A stretch of 64,000 nucleotides of DNA from Rhodoferax sp. (GTDB taxonomy: Bacteria; Pseudomonadota; Gammaproteobacteria; Burkholderiales; Burkholderiaceae_C). This document shows positions 8,899 to 18,465 of the stretch, one piece after another; position 1 is the stretch's first letter, and every line of letters starts with the position of its first letter. The stretch is from contig NZ_JAMPYG010000002.1 in the NCBI RefSeq assembly GCF_023700745.1, forward strand, positions 186,001-250,000, written 5' to 3'. The notes beneath the pieces are model-generated. The model worked only from the letters and a program-made list of their open reading frames with translations. It did no database searches and was not told the DNA's origin. The position numbers were made by a program, and so were the translations under genes.

Positions 8899-9639
8899 TT
8901 AGGCCGCAGGATAGGCCTCGGGGTCAATGCGTCGCATCTCGGCCTCGATCCAGGTCTCGGCTTCGCGCATCAGACCCTTGGGGTCACGACCTGCGCTGGG
9001 CAGGCCAGGGCCGATGGACACGGTCACCACCCCCGGATGTTTGATGAAGCCCTTGCGTGGCCAGCAGCGGGCCGTGGCCACCGCGATCGGAATCACCGGC
9101 GCGCCGGACTGCACGGCGAGACGGGTGCCTGCCGTCTGATACGTTCCCTTGTGACCGCGCGGCATGCGCGTGCCTTCCGGGAACATGATGACCCAGGTGC
9201 CCTGCGAGAGCAGGCGGCAGCCCTGCTCGATGACGTGCTTCATGGCCTCGGTGCGCGATTCACGGTCGATGTGAATCATGTCCAGGCGCGCCATCGACCA
9301 GCCAAAAAATGGCACCTTGAGTAACTCGCGCTTGAACACAAAGGCCAGCGGATGCGGCATCAGCGTGGGCAACAAAAGGGTTTCCAGCGTTGACTGGTGT
9401 TTGGACAGCAGCACCGCTGCGCTGCTTTTGCCCAGCGGCAGATGCTCAAAACCCAACACCTTGAACTGCACCCCCAGAATCACCCGCGTGCCCCACATCA
9501 CCACGCTGAACCAGTTCACCGCCGTCCACCAGGCGGCGCGGCGTGACAAAAGGGACACCAGCAGCACCGCCAGCGTCCAGGGGATCACGGTGATGACCAT
9601 CCAGGCCATGTGCAAAATGGATCGAATCAGCGCCAGCAT
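8899..9639 (-). CDS. plsC: 1-acyl-sn-glycerol-3-phosphate acyltransferase
   Basis: Membrane-bound acyltransferase converting lysophosphatidic acid to phosphatidic acid; 246 residues with an N-terminal hydrophobic segment (residues ~5-30). Catalytic motif I reads KHQSTLETL, so the usual HX4D is HX4E here. The glycerophosphate-binding motif FPEGTRMPRG is intact, as is the later PVIPIAV motif. The gene follows gmhB with only two bases between stop and start, and the order glyQ-glyS-gmhB-plsC is common in Burkholderiales. The Asp-to-Glu change is probably a lineage variant. Confidence 0.92.
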   Translation of the reverse strand: MLALIRSILHMAWMVITVIPWTLAVLLVSLLSRRAAWWTAVNWFSVVMWGTRVILGVQFKVLGFEHLPLGKSSAAVLLSKHQSTLETLLLPTLMPHPLAFVFKRELLKVPFFGWSMARLDMIHIDRESRTEAMKHVIEQGCRLLSQGTWVIMFPEGTRMPRGHKGTYQTAGTRLAVQSGAPVIPIAVATARCWPRKGFIKHPGVVTVSIGPGLPSAGRDPKGLMREAETWIEAEMRRIDPEAYPAA

Positions 9640-9641
9640 TT

Positions 9642-10211
9642 TCAGGCCCGTGCCTCTTCACGGCTGAGCAGAAAGTCAACGAACGCCGTCAGATCGTCAT
9701 GCACCCGGGTGTTAGACGGAAAAGACTCGGGCAGGGCCCTGCCCTTGTAAATGGCGGCTTTGCCGGTCAGCACCAGATGCGGCTCACAGCCGACCGCAAC
9801 ACCGGCAATGACATCACGGGCCGAATCACCCACCACCGGCACGTTTTCAAGATCCAGTCCGTAACGACCTGCAATTTGCTCAAACAACCCGGAGGCGGGC
9901 TTACGGCAATAACAGTCGTCCGCTGGCGTATGCGGACAGTAAAACACGGCGTCAATGCGCCCGCCCACCGCTGCCAGCATCTGGTGCATCTTGGTGTGAA
10001 TGGCATTCAGGTCAGACACCTCGAACAGTCCACGCCCCAGTCCCGACTGGTTGCTCGCTACCACCACATGCCAGGCGGCCTGGTTGAGGCGGGCAATAGC
10101 CTCCAGCGCGCCGGGCAGCGGTTTCCATTCGTCCGCCGACTTGATGAAGTCGTCACTGTCTTGGTTGATGGTGCCGTCTCGGTCCAGAATCACCAGCTTG
10201 ATCGGGGTCAT
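9642..10211 (-). CDS. gmhB: D-glycero-beta-D-manno-heptose-1,7-bisphosphate 7-phosphatase
   Basis: HAD-superfamily phosphatase of the ADP-heptose pathway for the LPS inner core. The 189 residues begin with the nucleophile motif VILDRDGTINQD. HAD motif II is VVASNQSGLGRG, motif III includes CRKPASGLFEQ, and motif IV is VVGDSARDV. The cysteine cluster CPHTPADDCYCRKP is the structural zinc site of GmhB, distinguishing it from histidinol phosphatase. Located between glyS and plsC on the same strand. Confidence 0.94.
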   Translation of the reverse strand: MTPIKLVILDRDGTINQDSDDFIKSADEWKPLPGALEAIARLNQAAWHVVVASNQSGLGRGLFEVSDLNAIHTKMHQMLAAVGGRIDAVFYCPHTPADDCYCRKPASGLFEQIAGRYGLDLENVPVVGDSARDVIAGVAVGCEPHLVLTGKAAIYKGRALPESFPSNTRVHDDLTAFVDFLLSREEARA

Positions 10212-10242
10212 GATGTGCCTTTGTCAGCGTTACAGCAACAGC

Positions 10243-12384
10243 TCATGCCGCCAGGCGCGACAAATCGGCGACCTGGTTCATGGCCAGGTGCAGGGCTTTG
10301 AGCAGGCCCAGGCGATTCAGTCGCAAATCAAGTGCTTCTGCATTGACCATCACGCCGTCAAAAAACGCATCCACCGGCGCGCGCAAGGCCGCAAGGGTTT
10401 GCAGCGCGGCGGTGTAATCGCCGGTAGCAAGCTGCACCTGGGCGCGCGGCGCGATGTCCTGCATGGCTGCATACAGCGCTTTTTCGGCGTCTTCTTTCAG
10501 CAGCAGTTCGCTGACATGGGCATCGACAACGGCCGCCGCATCGGCCTTTTTCAGGATGTTGCTAATGCGTTTGTTGGCGGCAGCCAGCGCCGGCGCTTCG
10601 GCCAGCGCGGCAAAGGCGCGCACCGCCGCCAGACGGCGCGGCACGTCGCCGAGACGTTGCGGACGCAGCGCCAGCACGGCATCGACTTCCAGCGCGCTGT
10701 AGCCCTGCTCACGCAGCCCCCCCCCCAAGCGGTCATAGACAAAGTCGCAGAGTGCCGACCCAGCATCGGTAATCTTGCTGCCAAAAGCCGGTACAGCAGC
10801 CGCCACCAGCGCATTCAAATCAAGCGCCAGATTTTTTTCAACCAGCATCCGGATCACACCCAGCGCATGGCGGCGCAGGGCAAACGGGTCCTTGTCACCG
10901 GTGGGCAGGTTACCGATGCCAAACATGCCGACCAGGGTTTCCAGCTTGTCGGCCAATGCCACCACCACGCCGACCGGGTTGCGCGGCAAGGCATCACCGG
11001 CAAAACGGGGCTTGTAATGGTCTTCAATGGCCTCGGCAATATCGGCGTCCAACCCGTCGTGACGGGCGTAATAGCCGCCCATGATGCCTTGCAGTTCAGG
11101 GAACTCACCCACCATGTCGGTCAGCAGGTCGGTCTTGGCCAGACGCGCGGCCAGTTCGGCGCGCTCGGCCAGCGCCTCACCCCCGAGTGGCAGCGCAAGC
11201 GCGCGTGCAATGGCGCACACGCGTGCCATGCGCTCACCCTGCGTGCCCAGTTTGTTGTGGTAAACCACCTTGTCAAGACCGGCGACGCGGGATTCGAGCG
11301 TTTTCTTGCGGTCCTGGTCATAGAAGAACTTGGCATCGCTCAGGCGCGGGCGCACCACTCGCTCGTTGCCACCAATCACGGCGCTGGCGTCTGCCGGGCT
11401 GATGTTGCTCACCACCAGGAACTGGTTCGTCAATTTACCCTGGGTGTCGAGCAACGGAAAGTATTTCTGGTTGGCCTTCATCGTGAGGATCAGGCACTCT
11501 TGTGGCACCGCCAGAAACTGCGGCTCAAATTGACAGGTCAGCACATTGGGGCGCTCCACCAGGGCTGTGACTTCATCGAGCAAAGCGTCGTCCATCAGCA
11601 CCTCAAAGCCTGGTCCCAGGCGTTCGGCGGCTTGCGCAAGTTGTTGCACGATGGCAAAGCGCCGATCGCCAAAGCTGGCAATCACGGCACCGTCGCGCAG
11701 CAGCGTGCTGGCGTAGTCGTCGGCGTGATCCACCTGCACCGGCGACTTGTGCGCCTCAAAACGGTGGCCCTGCGTCAGCTTGCCAGACGTCAGGCCGAGC
11801 GCCTTGACCGGCACCACGGTGCTGCCATGCAAGGCCACCAGGCCATGCGCCGGACGCACAAAGTTCACGCTGCTCCAGCCCGGCAGTTCGCAATCAGTCG
11901 CCAGCTGGTAACTCATCATTTTGGGAATCGGCAACTGAGCCAGCGCCGCCTGCAAGGCTTGCTGCAAGCCGACGTCGAGCGTGGCGCCAGTCACCTGGCT
12001 GTCGTAAAACAACGCCTCGGCCTTGCCGTCCGGGGCCTTGCGCAGCGCCGCCACGGCAAACACCGGGTCGGACACATCAGCCCCTAGCGCCTGCAGTTTC
12101 TTCAGCAAAGCAGGGGTCGCCAGGCCATTGGCATCAAGCCCGACGCTCACCGGCATCAGCTTTTGCTGCACTGCGGTGTCGGCCGCCTTGGCCGCCACAT
12201 GGGTGATGTGCGCGGCCAGGCGACGCGGTGACGCAAACGGCGTGGCCACCGAATCGCCCGAGGCCAGGCCCAACTGGCGCAACTGGGCGCACAACTGGCT
12301 GGCAAACACCTCACCAAGTTTTTTCAGCGCCTTGGGTGGCAGCTCTTCGACAAACAGTTCAACGAGAAGGTTTTGGTGGGTCAT
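10243..12384 (-). CDS. glyS: Glycyl-tRNA synthetase beta subunit
   Basis: Beta chain of the alpha2beta2 glycyl-tRNA synthetase, 713 residues, needed for tRNA recognition and charging. It starts NLLVELFVEELPPKALKKLG, the signature N-terminus, and contains HD-domain and anticodon-binding regions downstream (PTGDKDPFALRRHALGVIR is diagnostic). The start ATG at 12382-12384 is one base after the glyQ stop, so the two subunits are co-translated. The coding strand has an uninterrupted run of ten G at 10717-10726, encoding Gly-Gly-Gly within DRLGGGLRE; the frame is intact at this length. Confidence 0.97.
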   Translation of the reverse strand: MTHQNLLVELFVEELPPKALKKLGEVFASQLCAQLRQLGLASGDSVATPFASPRRLAAHITHVAAKAADTAVQQKLMPVSVGLDANGLATPALLKKLQALGADVSDPVFAVAALRKAPDGKAEALFYDSQVTGATLDVGLQQALQAALAQLPIPKMMSYQLATDCELPGWSSVNFVRPAHGLVALHGSTVVPVKALGLTSGKLTQGHRFEAHKSPVQVDHADDYASTLLRDGAVIASFGDRRFAIVQQLAQAAERLGPGFEVLMDDALLDEVTALVERPNVLTCQFEPQFLAVPQECLILTMKANQKYFPLLDTQGKLTNQFLVVSNISPADASAVIGGNERVVRPRLSDAKFFYDQDRKKTLESRVAGLDKVVYHNKLGTQGERMARVCAIARALALPLGGEALAERAELAARLAKTDLLTDMVGEFPELQGIMGGYYARHDGLDADIAEAIEDHYKPRFAGDALPRNPVGVVVALADKLETLVGMFGIGNLPTGDKDPFALRRHALGVIRMLVEKNLALDLNALVAAAVPAFGSKITDAGSALCDFVYDRLGGGLREQGYSALEVDAVLALRPQRLGDVPRRLAAVRAFAALAEAPALAAANKRISNILKKADAAAVVDAHVSELLLKEDAEKALYAAMQDIAPRAQVQLATGDYTAALQTLAALRAPVDAFFDGVMVNAEALDLRLNRLGLLKALHLAMNQVADLSRLAA

Positions 12385-12385
12385 T

Positions 12386-13306
12386 TCATGCAGCTTTCTT
12401 GGTCATTTCAGCAACCCAGGCACGCGGTGCCATCGGGAAACCCAGACGCTCGCGGCTGTCAAAGTAGCTTTGCGCCACACCGCGCGCCAGCGTGCGGATG
12501 CGGCCAATGTAGGCAGCACGCTCGGTCACAGAAATGGCACCACGGGCGTCCAGCAGATTGAAACTGTGCGCGCATTTGAGCACCTGCTCGTAGGCGGGTA
12601 GCGCCAGTTGGACGTCCATCAGGTGCTTGGCCTGCTTTTCATGGGCCGTGAAGGCGGTAAACAGGAAGTCGGCGTCGCTGTGTTCAAAGTTATAGGTGGA
12701 CTGCTCGACCTCGTTTTGCTTGTAGACGTCGCCATAGCTGAGCTGGGTGCCATCGGGCGACTCGGTCCAGATCAGGTTGTAAACATTGTCCACCCCTTGC
12801 AGGTACATGGCCAGGCGCTCCAGGCCGTAGGTGATCTCGCCGGTGATGGGGCGGCAATCAATGCCGCCGACTTGCTGAAAGTAGGTGAACTGCGTGACTT
12901 CCATGCCGTTGAGCCAGACTTCCCAGCCCAGGCCCCAGGCGCCCAGCGTGGGATTTTCCCAGTCGTCCTCGACAAAGCGGATGTCGTTCTTCTTCAGATC
13001 GAAACCGAGCGCCTCCAGCGAACCCAGGTAGAGCTCCAGAATGTTGCTGGGCGCGGGCTTGAGCACCACCTGGTACTGGTAGTAATGCTGCAGACGGTTC
13101 GGATTTTCGCCATAGCGGCCGTCCTTGGGGCGGCGGCTGGGCTGCACGTAGGCGGCCTTCCAGGGCTCCGGCCCGAGCGCCCGCAAAAATGTCGCGGTGT
13201 GCGAGGTGCCCGCACCGACCTCCATGTCATAGGGCTGCAACAGCGCGCAGCCCTGGGCGTCCCAATACGACTGCAGTTTCAAAATGATTTGCTGGAAGGT
13301 CAACAT
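12386..13306 (-). CDS. glyQ: Glycyl-tRNA synthetase alpha subunit
   Basis: Catalytic alpha chain of the heterotetrameric glycyl-tRNA synthetase, 306 residues. It begins [20 protein letters not shown] and carries [19 protein letters not shown], the class II aminoacylation core, and [19 protein letters not shown], all typical of GlyQ. It is followed directly by glyS. An 18-bp perfect dyad at 13352-13369 lies about 46-63 bp upstream of the start and may be an operator for this transcript. Confidence 0.97.
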   Translation of the reverse strand: MLTFQQIILKLQSYWDAQGCALLQPYDMEVGAGTSHTATFLRALGPEPWKAAYVQPSRRPKDGRYGENPNRLQHYYQYQVVLKPAPSNILELYLGSLEALGFDLKKNDIRFVEDDWENPTLGAWGLGWEVWLNGMEVTQFTYFQQVGGIDCRPITGEITYGLERLAMYLQGVDNVYNLIWTESPDGTQLSYGDVYKQNEVEQSTYNFEHSDADFLFTAFTAHEKQAKHLMDVQLALPAYEQVLKCAHSFNLLDARGAISVTERAAYIGRIRTLARGVAQSYFDSRERLGFPMAPRAWVAEMTKKAA

Positions 13307-13351
13307 AAGCGGTGGGGGCAGCTTGCAAAGCCGCCCGGAAGTAAAAATGGT

Positions 13352-13369
13352 GACGCAAGCGCTTGCGTC
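13352..13369. promoter_or_regulatory. Perfect 18-bp dyad upstream of glyQ
   Basis: GACGCAAGC at 13352-13360 is followed directly by its reverse complement GCTTGCGTC at 13361-13369. It lies in the 76-bp gap between the lnt stop and the glyQ start. With no spacer it is better suited to binding a dimeric protein than to forming a stable RNA hairpin. The binding protein is unknown. Confidence 0.5.
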
Positions 13370-13382
13370 TGAATCGTCAATT

Positions 13383-14996
13383 TTACGGGCTTATGACAGT
13401 GGCCAATGCTGCCTTTGCCGGGCGCCTGTACCAGGCCAGGAGCAGCAGGCACAACCCCATGATCGTCAATGGCCACAGACCCCAGCGGGCCAGCCACCAG
13501 GCATAGGGGGTAATGCCGGTCCGCCCTTCCACCGTGCCGTGCAGCGCCATGGCGGTGTGCGGCGTGGCCGCATGGATCACGCGGGCGCGGTGGTCGACGA
13601 TGGCGGTCTGCCCGGTGTTGGTGGCCAGCAAAAATGGCCTGCCAAATTCCAGCGAACGCAGACGGGCAATTTGCAGATGCTGGTCCATCGCCAGGCTGTC
13701 GCCAAACCAGCCCAGGTTGCTGACATTGACCAGCATCGTAGGCGCTTTGGCGTCCACCAGAAACTGGCTGGCCAGCTCTTCGCTGAACAGGTTCTCGTAA
13801 CAAATGGTGGCGGCCAGCCGCTGCCCCTGCCAATCAAACGTGGGCTGCGGCAGGTCACCACGGTTGAAATCCCCAAGCGGGATGTTCATGAGGTCGGTAA
13901 ACCAGCGGAAAAACGGCGGGATGAACTCGCCAAACGGCACCAGATGGTGCTTGTCATAACGCCATGGCGCGGCCTGCCCCGGCTTGAACCCAACCACCGA
14001 ATTGGTATAGCCCTCGCTGAAGCTGCCCAGCGGAACCCCCACCAGCGCCGCCTGCGCACCGCCGGCAAAACGCTGCTGCAAGGCCTGCCAGTAATCTGGC
14101 GGCAGTTGCTCGGGCAGCAGCGGCAGCGCCGTCTCGGGGGTGATCACCAGCGCGCTCTGGCTCTGCTGGAGCTGCTCGCCATACCACTGCAGGGCTTTGA
14201 GCACGCCGGTTGCCGTATCGAATTTTTCGTTCTGTGGAATATTGCCTTGCAACAGGGTCACGTCGAGCGTACCGGCCGAGCCACCCTGCGGCTGGGGCAG
14301 CCACGGCGGCAACAACAGCAGGGCCAGCAACATCATGACAGACAGCAAGGCATTTCCCCATTGGCCAAGCAAAGCGGCGCACCAGGCCAAGGCCAGACAG
14401 GCCGCCAGCCCGGCGGCAACAAAGCCGACCCCATACAGTCCAACCCAGGGAATCAGCCCGGCCAGCGGCCCCGCCAGCTGCGCATAACCAATGGCGCCCC
14501 AGCCAAAGCCGGTCAGCAACAGGCCACGGGCCAGTTCGGCCAGCAACCACAGGGCGGCAAAAGCCAGTGCCGCCCAAACCGGATGAGGAAGCGCCATGCG
14601 CCAGAAAATACCAGCCGCAGCCGCGTAATAAAGTGCCAGCAAGCCGGCCAGCGCCAGCACCGCCAGAACGGCCAGCGGCGCGGCCAGGCCACCATAGGTG
14701 TGCATCGAGGTAAACAGCCAGCCAAAGGTGCAGGCCAGCCAGGCGGTGGCAAAAATCCAGCCGCGCAGCACCGCACCCCGCCAGCTGGGGCTGCTGCGCA
14801 GCAAACCCACCAGACTTGCCAGCGCCAGCGTTTGTCCCCACCACAGCGTTTGTCCCTGCGCCAGGCCCAGCCAGGCCAGGCTCTGCGGCATGGCCACGGG
14901 CCAGGCCAGGCTGGCCGCCTGCAGGGCACCCGCCAGCAGCAGCACCAACTCGGGCATCAAGCCAGAGCCCGCACCCTGCAGCTTATTTGGCACCAT
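13383..14996 (-). CDS. lnt: Apolipoprotein N-acyltransferase
   Basis: Inner-membrane enzyme adding the third acyl chain to the N-terminal cysteine of lipoproteins. The 537 residues comprise six or so N-terminal membrane segments (to ~residue 200), then a periplasmic nitrilase domain. The Glu-Lys-Cys triad is seen in [25 protein letters not shown] and [12 protein letters not shown]; a final membrane segment lies at the C-terminus. The start used overlaps the end of corC by 14 bp; an internal ATG at 14957 ([10 protein letters not shown]) is an equally plausible start, and neither has a clear ribosome site. The corC-lnt pair is widely conserved. Confidence 0.95.
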   Translation of the reverse strand: MVPNKLQGAGSGLMPELVLLLAGALQAASLAWPVAMPQSLAWLGLAQGQTLWWGQTLALASLVGLLRSSPSWRGAVLRGWIFATAWLACTFGWLFTSMHTYGGLAAPLAVLAVLALAGLLALYYAAAAGIFWRMALPHPVWAALAFAALWLLAELARGLLLTGFGWGAIGYAQLAGPLAGLIPWVGLYGVGFVAAGLAACLALAWCAALLGQWGNALLSVMMLLALLLLPPWLPQPQGGSAGTLDVTLLQGNIPQNEKFDTATGVLKALQWYGEQLQQSQSALVITPETALPLLPEQLPPDYWQALQQRFAGGAQAALVGVPLGSFSEGYTNSVVGFKPGQAAPWRYDKHHLVPFGEFIPPFFRWFTDLMNIPLGDFNRGDLPQPTFDWQGQRLAATICYENLFSEELASQFLVDAKAPTMLVNVSNLGWFGDSLAMDQHLQIARLRSLEFGRPFLLATNTGQTAIVDHRARVIHAATPHTAMALHGTVEGRTGITPYAWWLARWGLWPLTIMGLCLLLLAWYRRPAKAALATVISP

Positions 14997-15849
14997 CCGG
15001 CACCGGCGAGACCTTGAACCATTTCACCGCCCCCCCTTTGGTGTGCATCACCACAAAGTCAAGGCCCGCGCGCACATGGTGCTCACCGCGCCGGGGCACA
15101 TGGCCCATCTCGTGGGCGATGAGGCCGCCAATGGTGTCGAAGTCTTCATCGGAGTCGGTGCTGTCGAGCTTGACGCCAAAGGCCAGCTCGACACGTTCAA
15201 TGGTGGTGTCGCCACTCACCCGGTAGCTGCGGTCAGGCAAGCCAAAGATGTCACCTTCGTCATCGGCAATATCAAACTCATCTTCGATTTCACCGACAAT
15301 TTCTTCCAGCACATCCTCAATGGTGACCAGTCCGGCAACACGGCCAAACTCATCAATCACGATGGCCAGATGGTTGTGGTTGCTCTGAAAATCGCGCAGC
15401 AAATCGTTCAGCCCCTTGCTTTCGGGGACAAACACGGCCGGACGCAGCAAGGCGCGGATGTTGAGCTCAGGTGCCCGCTGCAACTTGAGCAGATCCTTGG
15501 CCATCAGGATGCCAATGATGTTCTCGCGTTCTCCCTCAAACACCGGAAAACGCGAGTGCGCCGTGTCGATCACTCCGTGCATCATGGCGTCATAGGGATC
15601 GTCGATGTTGATCAGCTCCATGCGGGTGGTGGGCACCATGACGTCGCCAGCACTCATGTCAGCCATGCGGATCACGCCTTCCAGCATCTTGCGCGAATCG
15701 GCGCCAATGAGCTGGTTGTGCTCGGCTTCGGCCAGGGTTTCTATCAACTCGTCGGTCGAATCCGGCCCGGGGTGGATGAACTCGGCAATTTTTTGCAAAA
15801 AAGTGCGTTTATCTTCCCGGTCGGGACGCGTTGGGTAGGGATCGGACAC
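14983..15849 (-). CDS. corC: CorC/HlyC-family CBS-domain protein
   Basis: A 288-residue soluble protein with two CBS domains (residues ~60-190, for example GDVMVPTTRMELINIDD and RVAGLVTIEDVLEEIVGEI) and a C-terminal CorC_HlyC/transporter-associated domain (~200-285). It corresponds to YbeX/CorC, reported to be linked to magnesium/cobalt efflux and to ribosome homeostasis. The start is GTG at 15847-15849. It overlaps lnt downstream on the same strand, the usual gene pair. Confidence 0.92.
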   Translation of the reverse strand: MSDPYPTRPDREDKRTFLQKIAEFIHPGPDSTDELIETLAEAEHNQLIGADSRKMLEGVIRMADMSAGDVMVPTTRMELINIDDPYDAMMHGVIDTAHSRFPVFEGERENIIGILMAKDLLKLQRAPELNIRALLRPAVFVPESKGLNDLLRDFQSNHNHLAIVIDEFGRVAGLVTIEDVLEEIVGEIEDEFDIADDEGDIFGLPDRSYRVSGDTTIERVELAFGVKLDSTDSDEDFDTIGGLIAHEMGHVPRRGEHHVRAGLDFVVMHTKGGAVKWFKVSPVPDGAK

Positions 15850-15941
15850 AGCCAGTCAGGCAGGACATGCGGTTGTTGAACAAGCCATAAGGATAGCGGA
15901 TAACGCATTTGCCCTATCAAAAGCCGAATGCGACTCGGGCA

Positions 15942-16640
15942 TCACTCGCTATTTTTAGTCGTGCCACGGCCACGCCAGGCGCTTTGCAGGCTGGCGATGG
16001 TGTTATGAATTTGCCTGGCTTGCACCTTCAGACGGTAATTGGCCTGGGCCAATTGTTCTTCAACCAATTCGGTCAAATGGCTATTGAGGGTGGCTGGCGG
16101 CAACACCAGATAGCCTTCTGTTTCTGCCCCGTCACGCACAAACGTGGCCCCGGCGTGACTGGCAATCCGGAGCATGGCAGCGTTTTCGCTCAGCACATGA
16201 ACATACAACTTGCCCACCCCCACATTGCGGGCGTGCATCACGGCGCGCTCGAACAAACGGGACCCGTAGTGCCGGCCTCGCGCCTGTACCAGCACAGAAA
16301 CGCCGAATTCGGCACTGGGATTGGCGCCGGTATCAGATGCATAGGCCAGATGGGCCAGCGCAATCAGCACCAGATTCCGGTTGTAAATACCAAAAATTTC
16401 ATCGCGATCAAAATCCAGGCCGTTCACATAGTGCTCGATCTGCGCATCGTTGGCGGCAAACCCAAACCGGTAATAGCGGTCATGGGCATCAAGTGCCTTG
16501 AGGTGCCTGGCAATGCGCGCGCGGTGGTTTTCGCCCAGCGAGCGAATCGGCACCATGACATCCGGTTTTCTGGGCGCAACGGCAGACCCCGCACCAAGCG
16601 ATGCAGCAGGATAGAAAAAACGGGGCAGGATGTCGAACAT
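15942..16640 (-). CDS. GNAT-family N-acetyltransferase
   Basis: A 232-residue acetyltransferase-fold protein. The GNAT core runs from about residue 75 to 170, with acetyl-CoA-binding segment VLVQARGRHYGSRLFERAV, a variant of the Q/RxxGxG/A loop, and a following strand VGKLYVHVLSEN. An N-terminal stretch RSLGENHRARIARHLKALD resembles GNAT proteins linked to single-domain regulators in beta-proteobacteria. The C-terminal ~30 residues are charged and probably helical. The substrate is not known. It diverges from the hypothetical gene at 16746. Confidence 0.75.
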   Translation of the reverse strand: MFDILPRFFYPAASLGAGSAVAPRKPDVMVPIRSLGENHRARIARHLKALDAHDRYYRFGFAANDAQIEHYVNGLDFDRDEIFGIYNRNLVLIALAHLAYASDTGANPSAEFGVSVLVQARGRHYGSRLFERAVMHARNVGVGKLYVHVLSENAAMLRIASHAGATFVRDGAETEGYLVLPPATLNSHLTELVEEQLAQANYRLKVQARQIHNTIASLQSAWRGRGTTKNSE

Positions 16641-16694
16641 AGGACTCGAATATAAGGGTTTTCCCTAGGTATTGATCTCTAGAGCGCATAACTC

Positions 16695-16742
16695 GCGTCA
16701 AGTTGTTGGGTTTTTCACAACTTGGCTGGATAAACTTGACGC
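16695..16742 (+). promoter_or_regulatory. Nested inverted repeats in leader of the 16746 gene
   Basis: Arms GCGTCAAGTT (16695-16704) and AACTTGACGC (16733-16742) form a ten-base inverted repeat whose right arm ends three bases before the start codon. A second, overlapping repeat AAGTTGT (16700-16706) / ACAACTT (16717-16723) shares the left arm. In RNA the two stems would be mutually exclusive. It may be an operator or a translational switch; no Shine-Dalgarno sequence is evident. Confidence 0.4.
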
Positions 16743-16745
16743 ACG

Positions 16746-17495
16746 ATGCAAGCTTCAAACCAGATACGGGAGTCTATCTCCAGGGTGGTTGCACTGCGCC
16801 AAAAGGTTGTCGATCAACCCGACTTGGCGCTGGCGCTTCACACCGTCAAGCAGGTCCAGGCGCGGCGTTTCTCTGGCAGTTACCAGGACCTGCTGCACTC
16901 GGCCAGCTACGCCGCCTGCGCCAATTTCTTTCTGGAAGAGCTGTACGGCGCCAAGGACTTCGCCGAGCGCGATGCCCAGTTCGCCCGCATTGCCGGCGCA
17001 CTGGAGCGCACCTTTCCCCAGCAGGTGGTCGCAACCGCGGTGGCTTTGGCCGAACTGCATCAATTGACCGAAGAACTGGATCTGGCCATGGCCCTGAACT
17101 GGCAGCTGCAACCAGAATTGCCCACGGCGCAAGCCTATGTACTGGCCTGGCGTGCCGTCGGGCACCGTGAAGACCGTCATCAGCAACTCAACACGGTGCT
17201 GGAGATTGGACAGGAACTCGGCCAGCTGACACGCAAACCGGGCTTGTACTTCATGCTGAAAATGATGCGCAAACCGGCGCAGCTGGCCGGCCTGGGGGCG
17301 CTGCAGAATTTCCTCGAGTCCGGCTTTCGGCACTTTGCCGACCTGGCCCACAACAAGGGCACAGTCGACAGTTTTCTGGACACCGTCAGAACACGCGAAT
17401 CGGCCTGGCTGGACCGCCTGTTCGATGCGCCGGCTGCCACTTGCGTGACCGAATTGGCGCAAAACCTGTCCTTGACCGACGCGGACCAACGCTGA
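16746..17495 (+). CDS. Conserved protein of unknown function
   Basis: A 249-residue predicted cytoplasmic, mostly helical protein. The most striking segment is NFFLEELYGAKDFAERDAQF (residues ~60-80), an FFLxxLYGxxDFxxRD pattern that I remember from uncharacterised proteobacterial proteins. There is no signal peptide, membrane segment or catalytic motif. It lies just upstream of, and on the same strand as, an MBL hydrolase gene 48 bp away, so the two may be cotranscribed. Start is ATG at 16746 without a good ribosome site; translation could begin further in. Confidence 0.7.
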   Translation: MQASNQIRESISRVVALRQKVVDQPDLALALHTVKQVQARRFSGSYQDLLHSASYAACANFFLEELYGAKDFAERDAQFARIAGALERTFPQQVVATAVALAELHQLTEELDLAMALNWQLQPELPTAQAYVLAWRAVGHREDRHQQLNTVLEIGQELGQLTRKPGLYFMLKMMRKPAQLAGLGALQNFLESGFRHFADLAHNKGTVDSFLDTVRTRESAWLDRLFDAPAATCVTELAQNLSLTDADQR

Positions 17496-17543
17496 GCTTG
17501 CTGTCCGTACCCGCCACTCCCCTTCTGTTTTAAAAGGTTCATT

Positions 17544-18458
17544 GTGCAACTCCCCCATGGCATCACCCTGTTCGAGCGCGGCTGGCTGTCCTCCAACAAC
17601 ATCCTGATCCGTGGCAAAAGCCACTGCGCGCTGGTTGACAGCGGATACGCCAGCCACGCCACACAGACCCTGGCGCTGGTGCAGTCAGCCCTGCATGGCC
17701 AGCCGCTCGACCTGCTGCTCAACACCCATTTGCACAGCGACCACTGCGGTGGCAATGCCCTGCTGCAGGCGCACTACCCCCAGCTGCAAACCCTGATTCC
17801 GCCGGGACACGCGCGCTTTGTGACACCTTGGGACCCGGTGGCCCTGTCCTACCAGCCCACGGGTCAAACCTGCCCTGCCTTTGCCTACAGCGCCACACTG
17901 CAGCCCGATACGGAAATCATGTTGGGCGACCAGCGCTGGGAAATTCACGCGGCGCCGGGGCACGACCCCCATTCGGTGATCCTGTTTCAGCCCGAACACC
18001 GTCTGCTGATCTCGGCCGATGCCTTGTGGGAAAACGGTTTTGGCGTGGTATTTCCGGAACTTGACGGCGCCGACGCCTTCAATGAAGTGGGGCAAACCCT
18101 TGACGTGATCGAGGCGCTGGCCCCAGCCATAGTCATCCCCGGCCACGGCACACCATTTTCAGATGTGGCCGAGGCGCTGGCCCGGGCGCGCAGGCGGCTT
18201 GACGGTTTTGCCCAGGCACCGGAAAAACACCTCCGGTATGCCGCCAAGGTGCTGCTCAAATTCAAACTGCTCGATGCCCGGCACTTGCCGCTGGCGGACT
18301 TGCTGCAATGGGCACAGCGCACCCCGTTGATGCAGCGGATTTACCAGTCCGGCGCGCTGGCTGGCCAGCCATTCCAGGACTGGGTACTGACCCTGGTGGA
18401 TGAACTGGTGCGCAGTGGCGCGGCCAGCCGCGACCAGCAAATCGTCAGCAACGCTTAA
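17544..18458 (+). CDS. MBL-fold metallo-hydrolase
   Basis: A 304-residue metallo-beta-lactamase-fold hydrolase. The metal motif NTHLHSDHCGGN (HxHxDH) is at residues ~66-77, followed by the next ligands in HAAPGHDPHS (His), a downstream Asp in SADALWENG and the final His in IPGHGTPF, so a binuclear zinc site looks complete. Start is GTG at 17544-17546 with AAAAGG ten bases upstream. The C-terminal 70 residues are helical, as in glyoxalase-II-like members. The substrate cannot be stated. It is convergent with the nucleotidase gene, with a hairpin between them. Confidence 0.85.
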   Translation: MQLPHGITLFERGWLSSNNILIRGKSHCALVDSGYASHATQTLALVQSALHGQPLDLLLNTHLHSDHCGGNALLQAHYPQLQTLIPPGHARFVTPWDPVALSYQPTGQTCPAFAYSATLQPDTEIMLGDQRWEIHAAPGHDPHSVILFQPEHRLLISADALWENGFGVVFPELDGADAFNEVGQTLDVIEALAPAIVIPGHGTPFSDVAEALARARRRLDGFAQAPEKHLRYAAKVLLKFKLLDARHLPLADLLQWAQRTPLMQRIYQSGALAGQPFQDWVLTLVDELVRSGAASRDQQIVSNA

Positions 18459-18465
18459 TCAGTTG

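Noticed and set aside
10000..12087. 695-codon open frame on the plus strand opposite glyS
   Set aside because: Antisense to glyS; composition reflects codon bias of the real gene.
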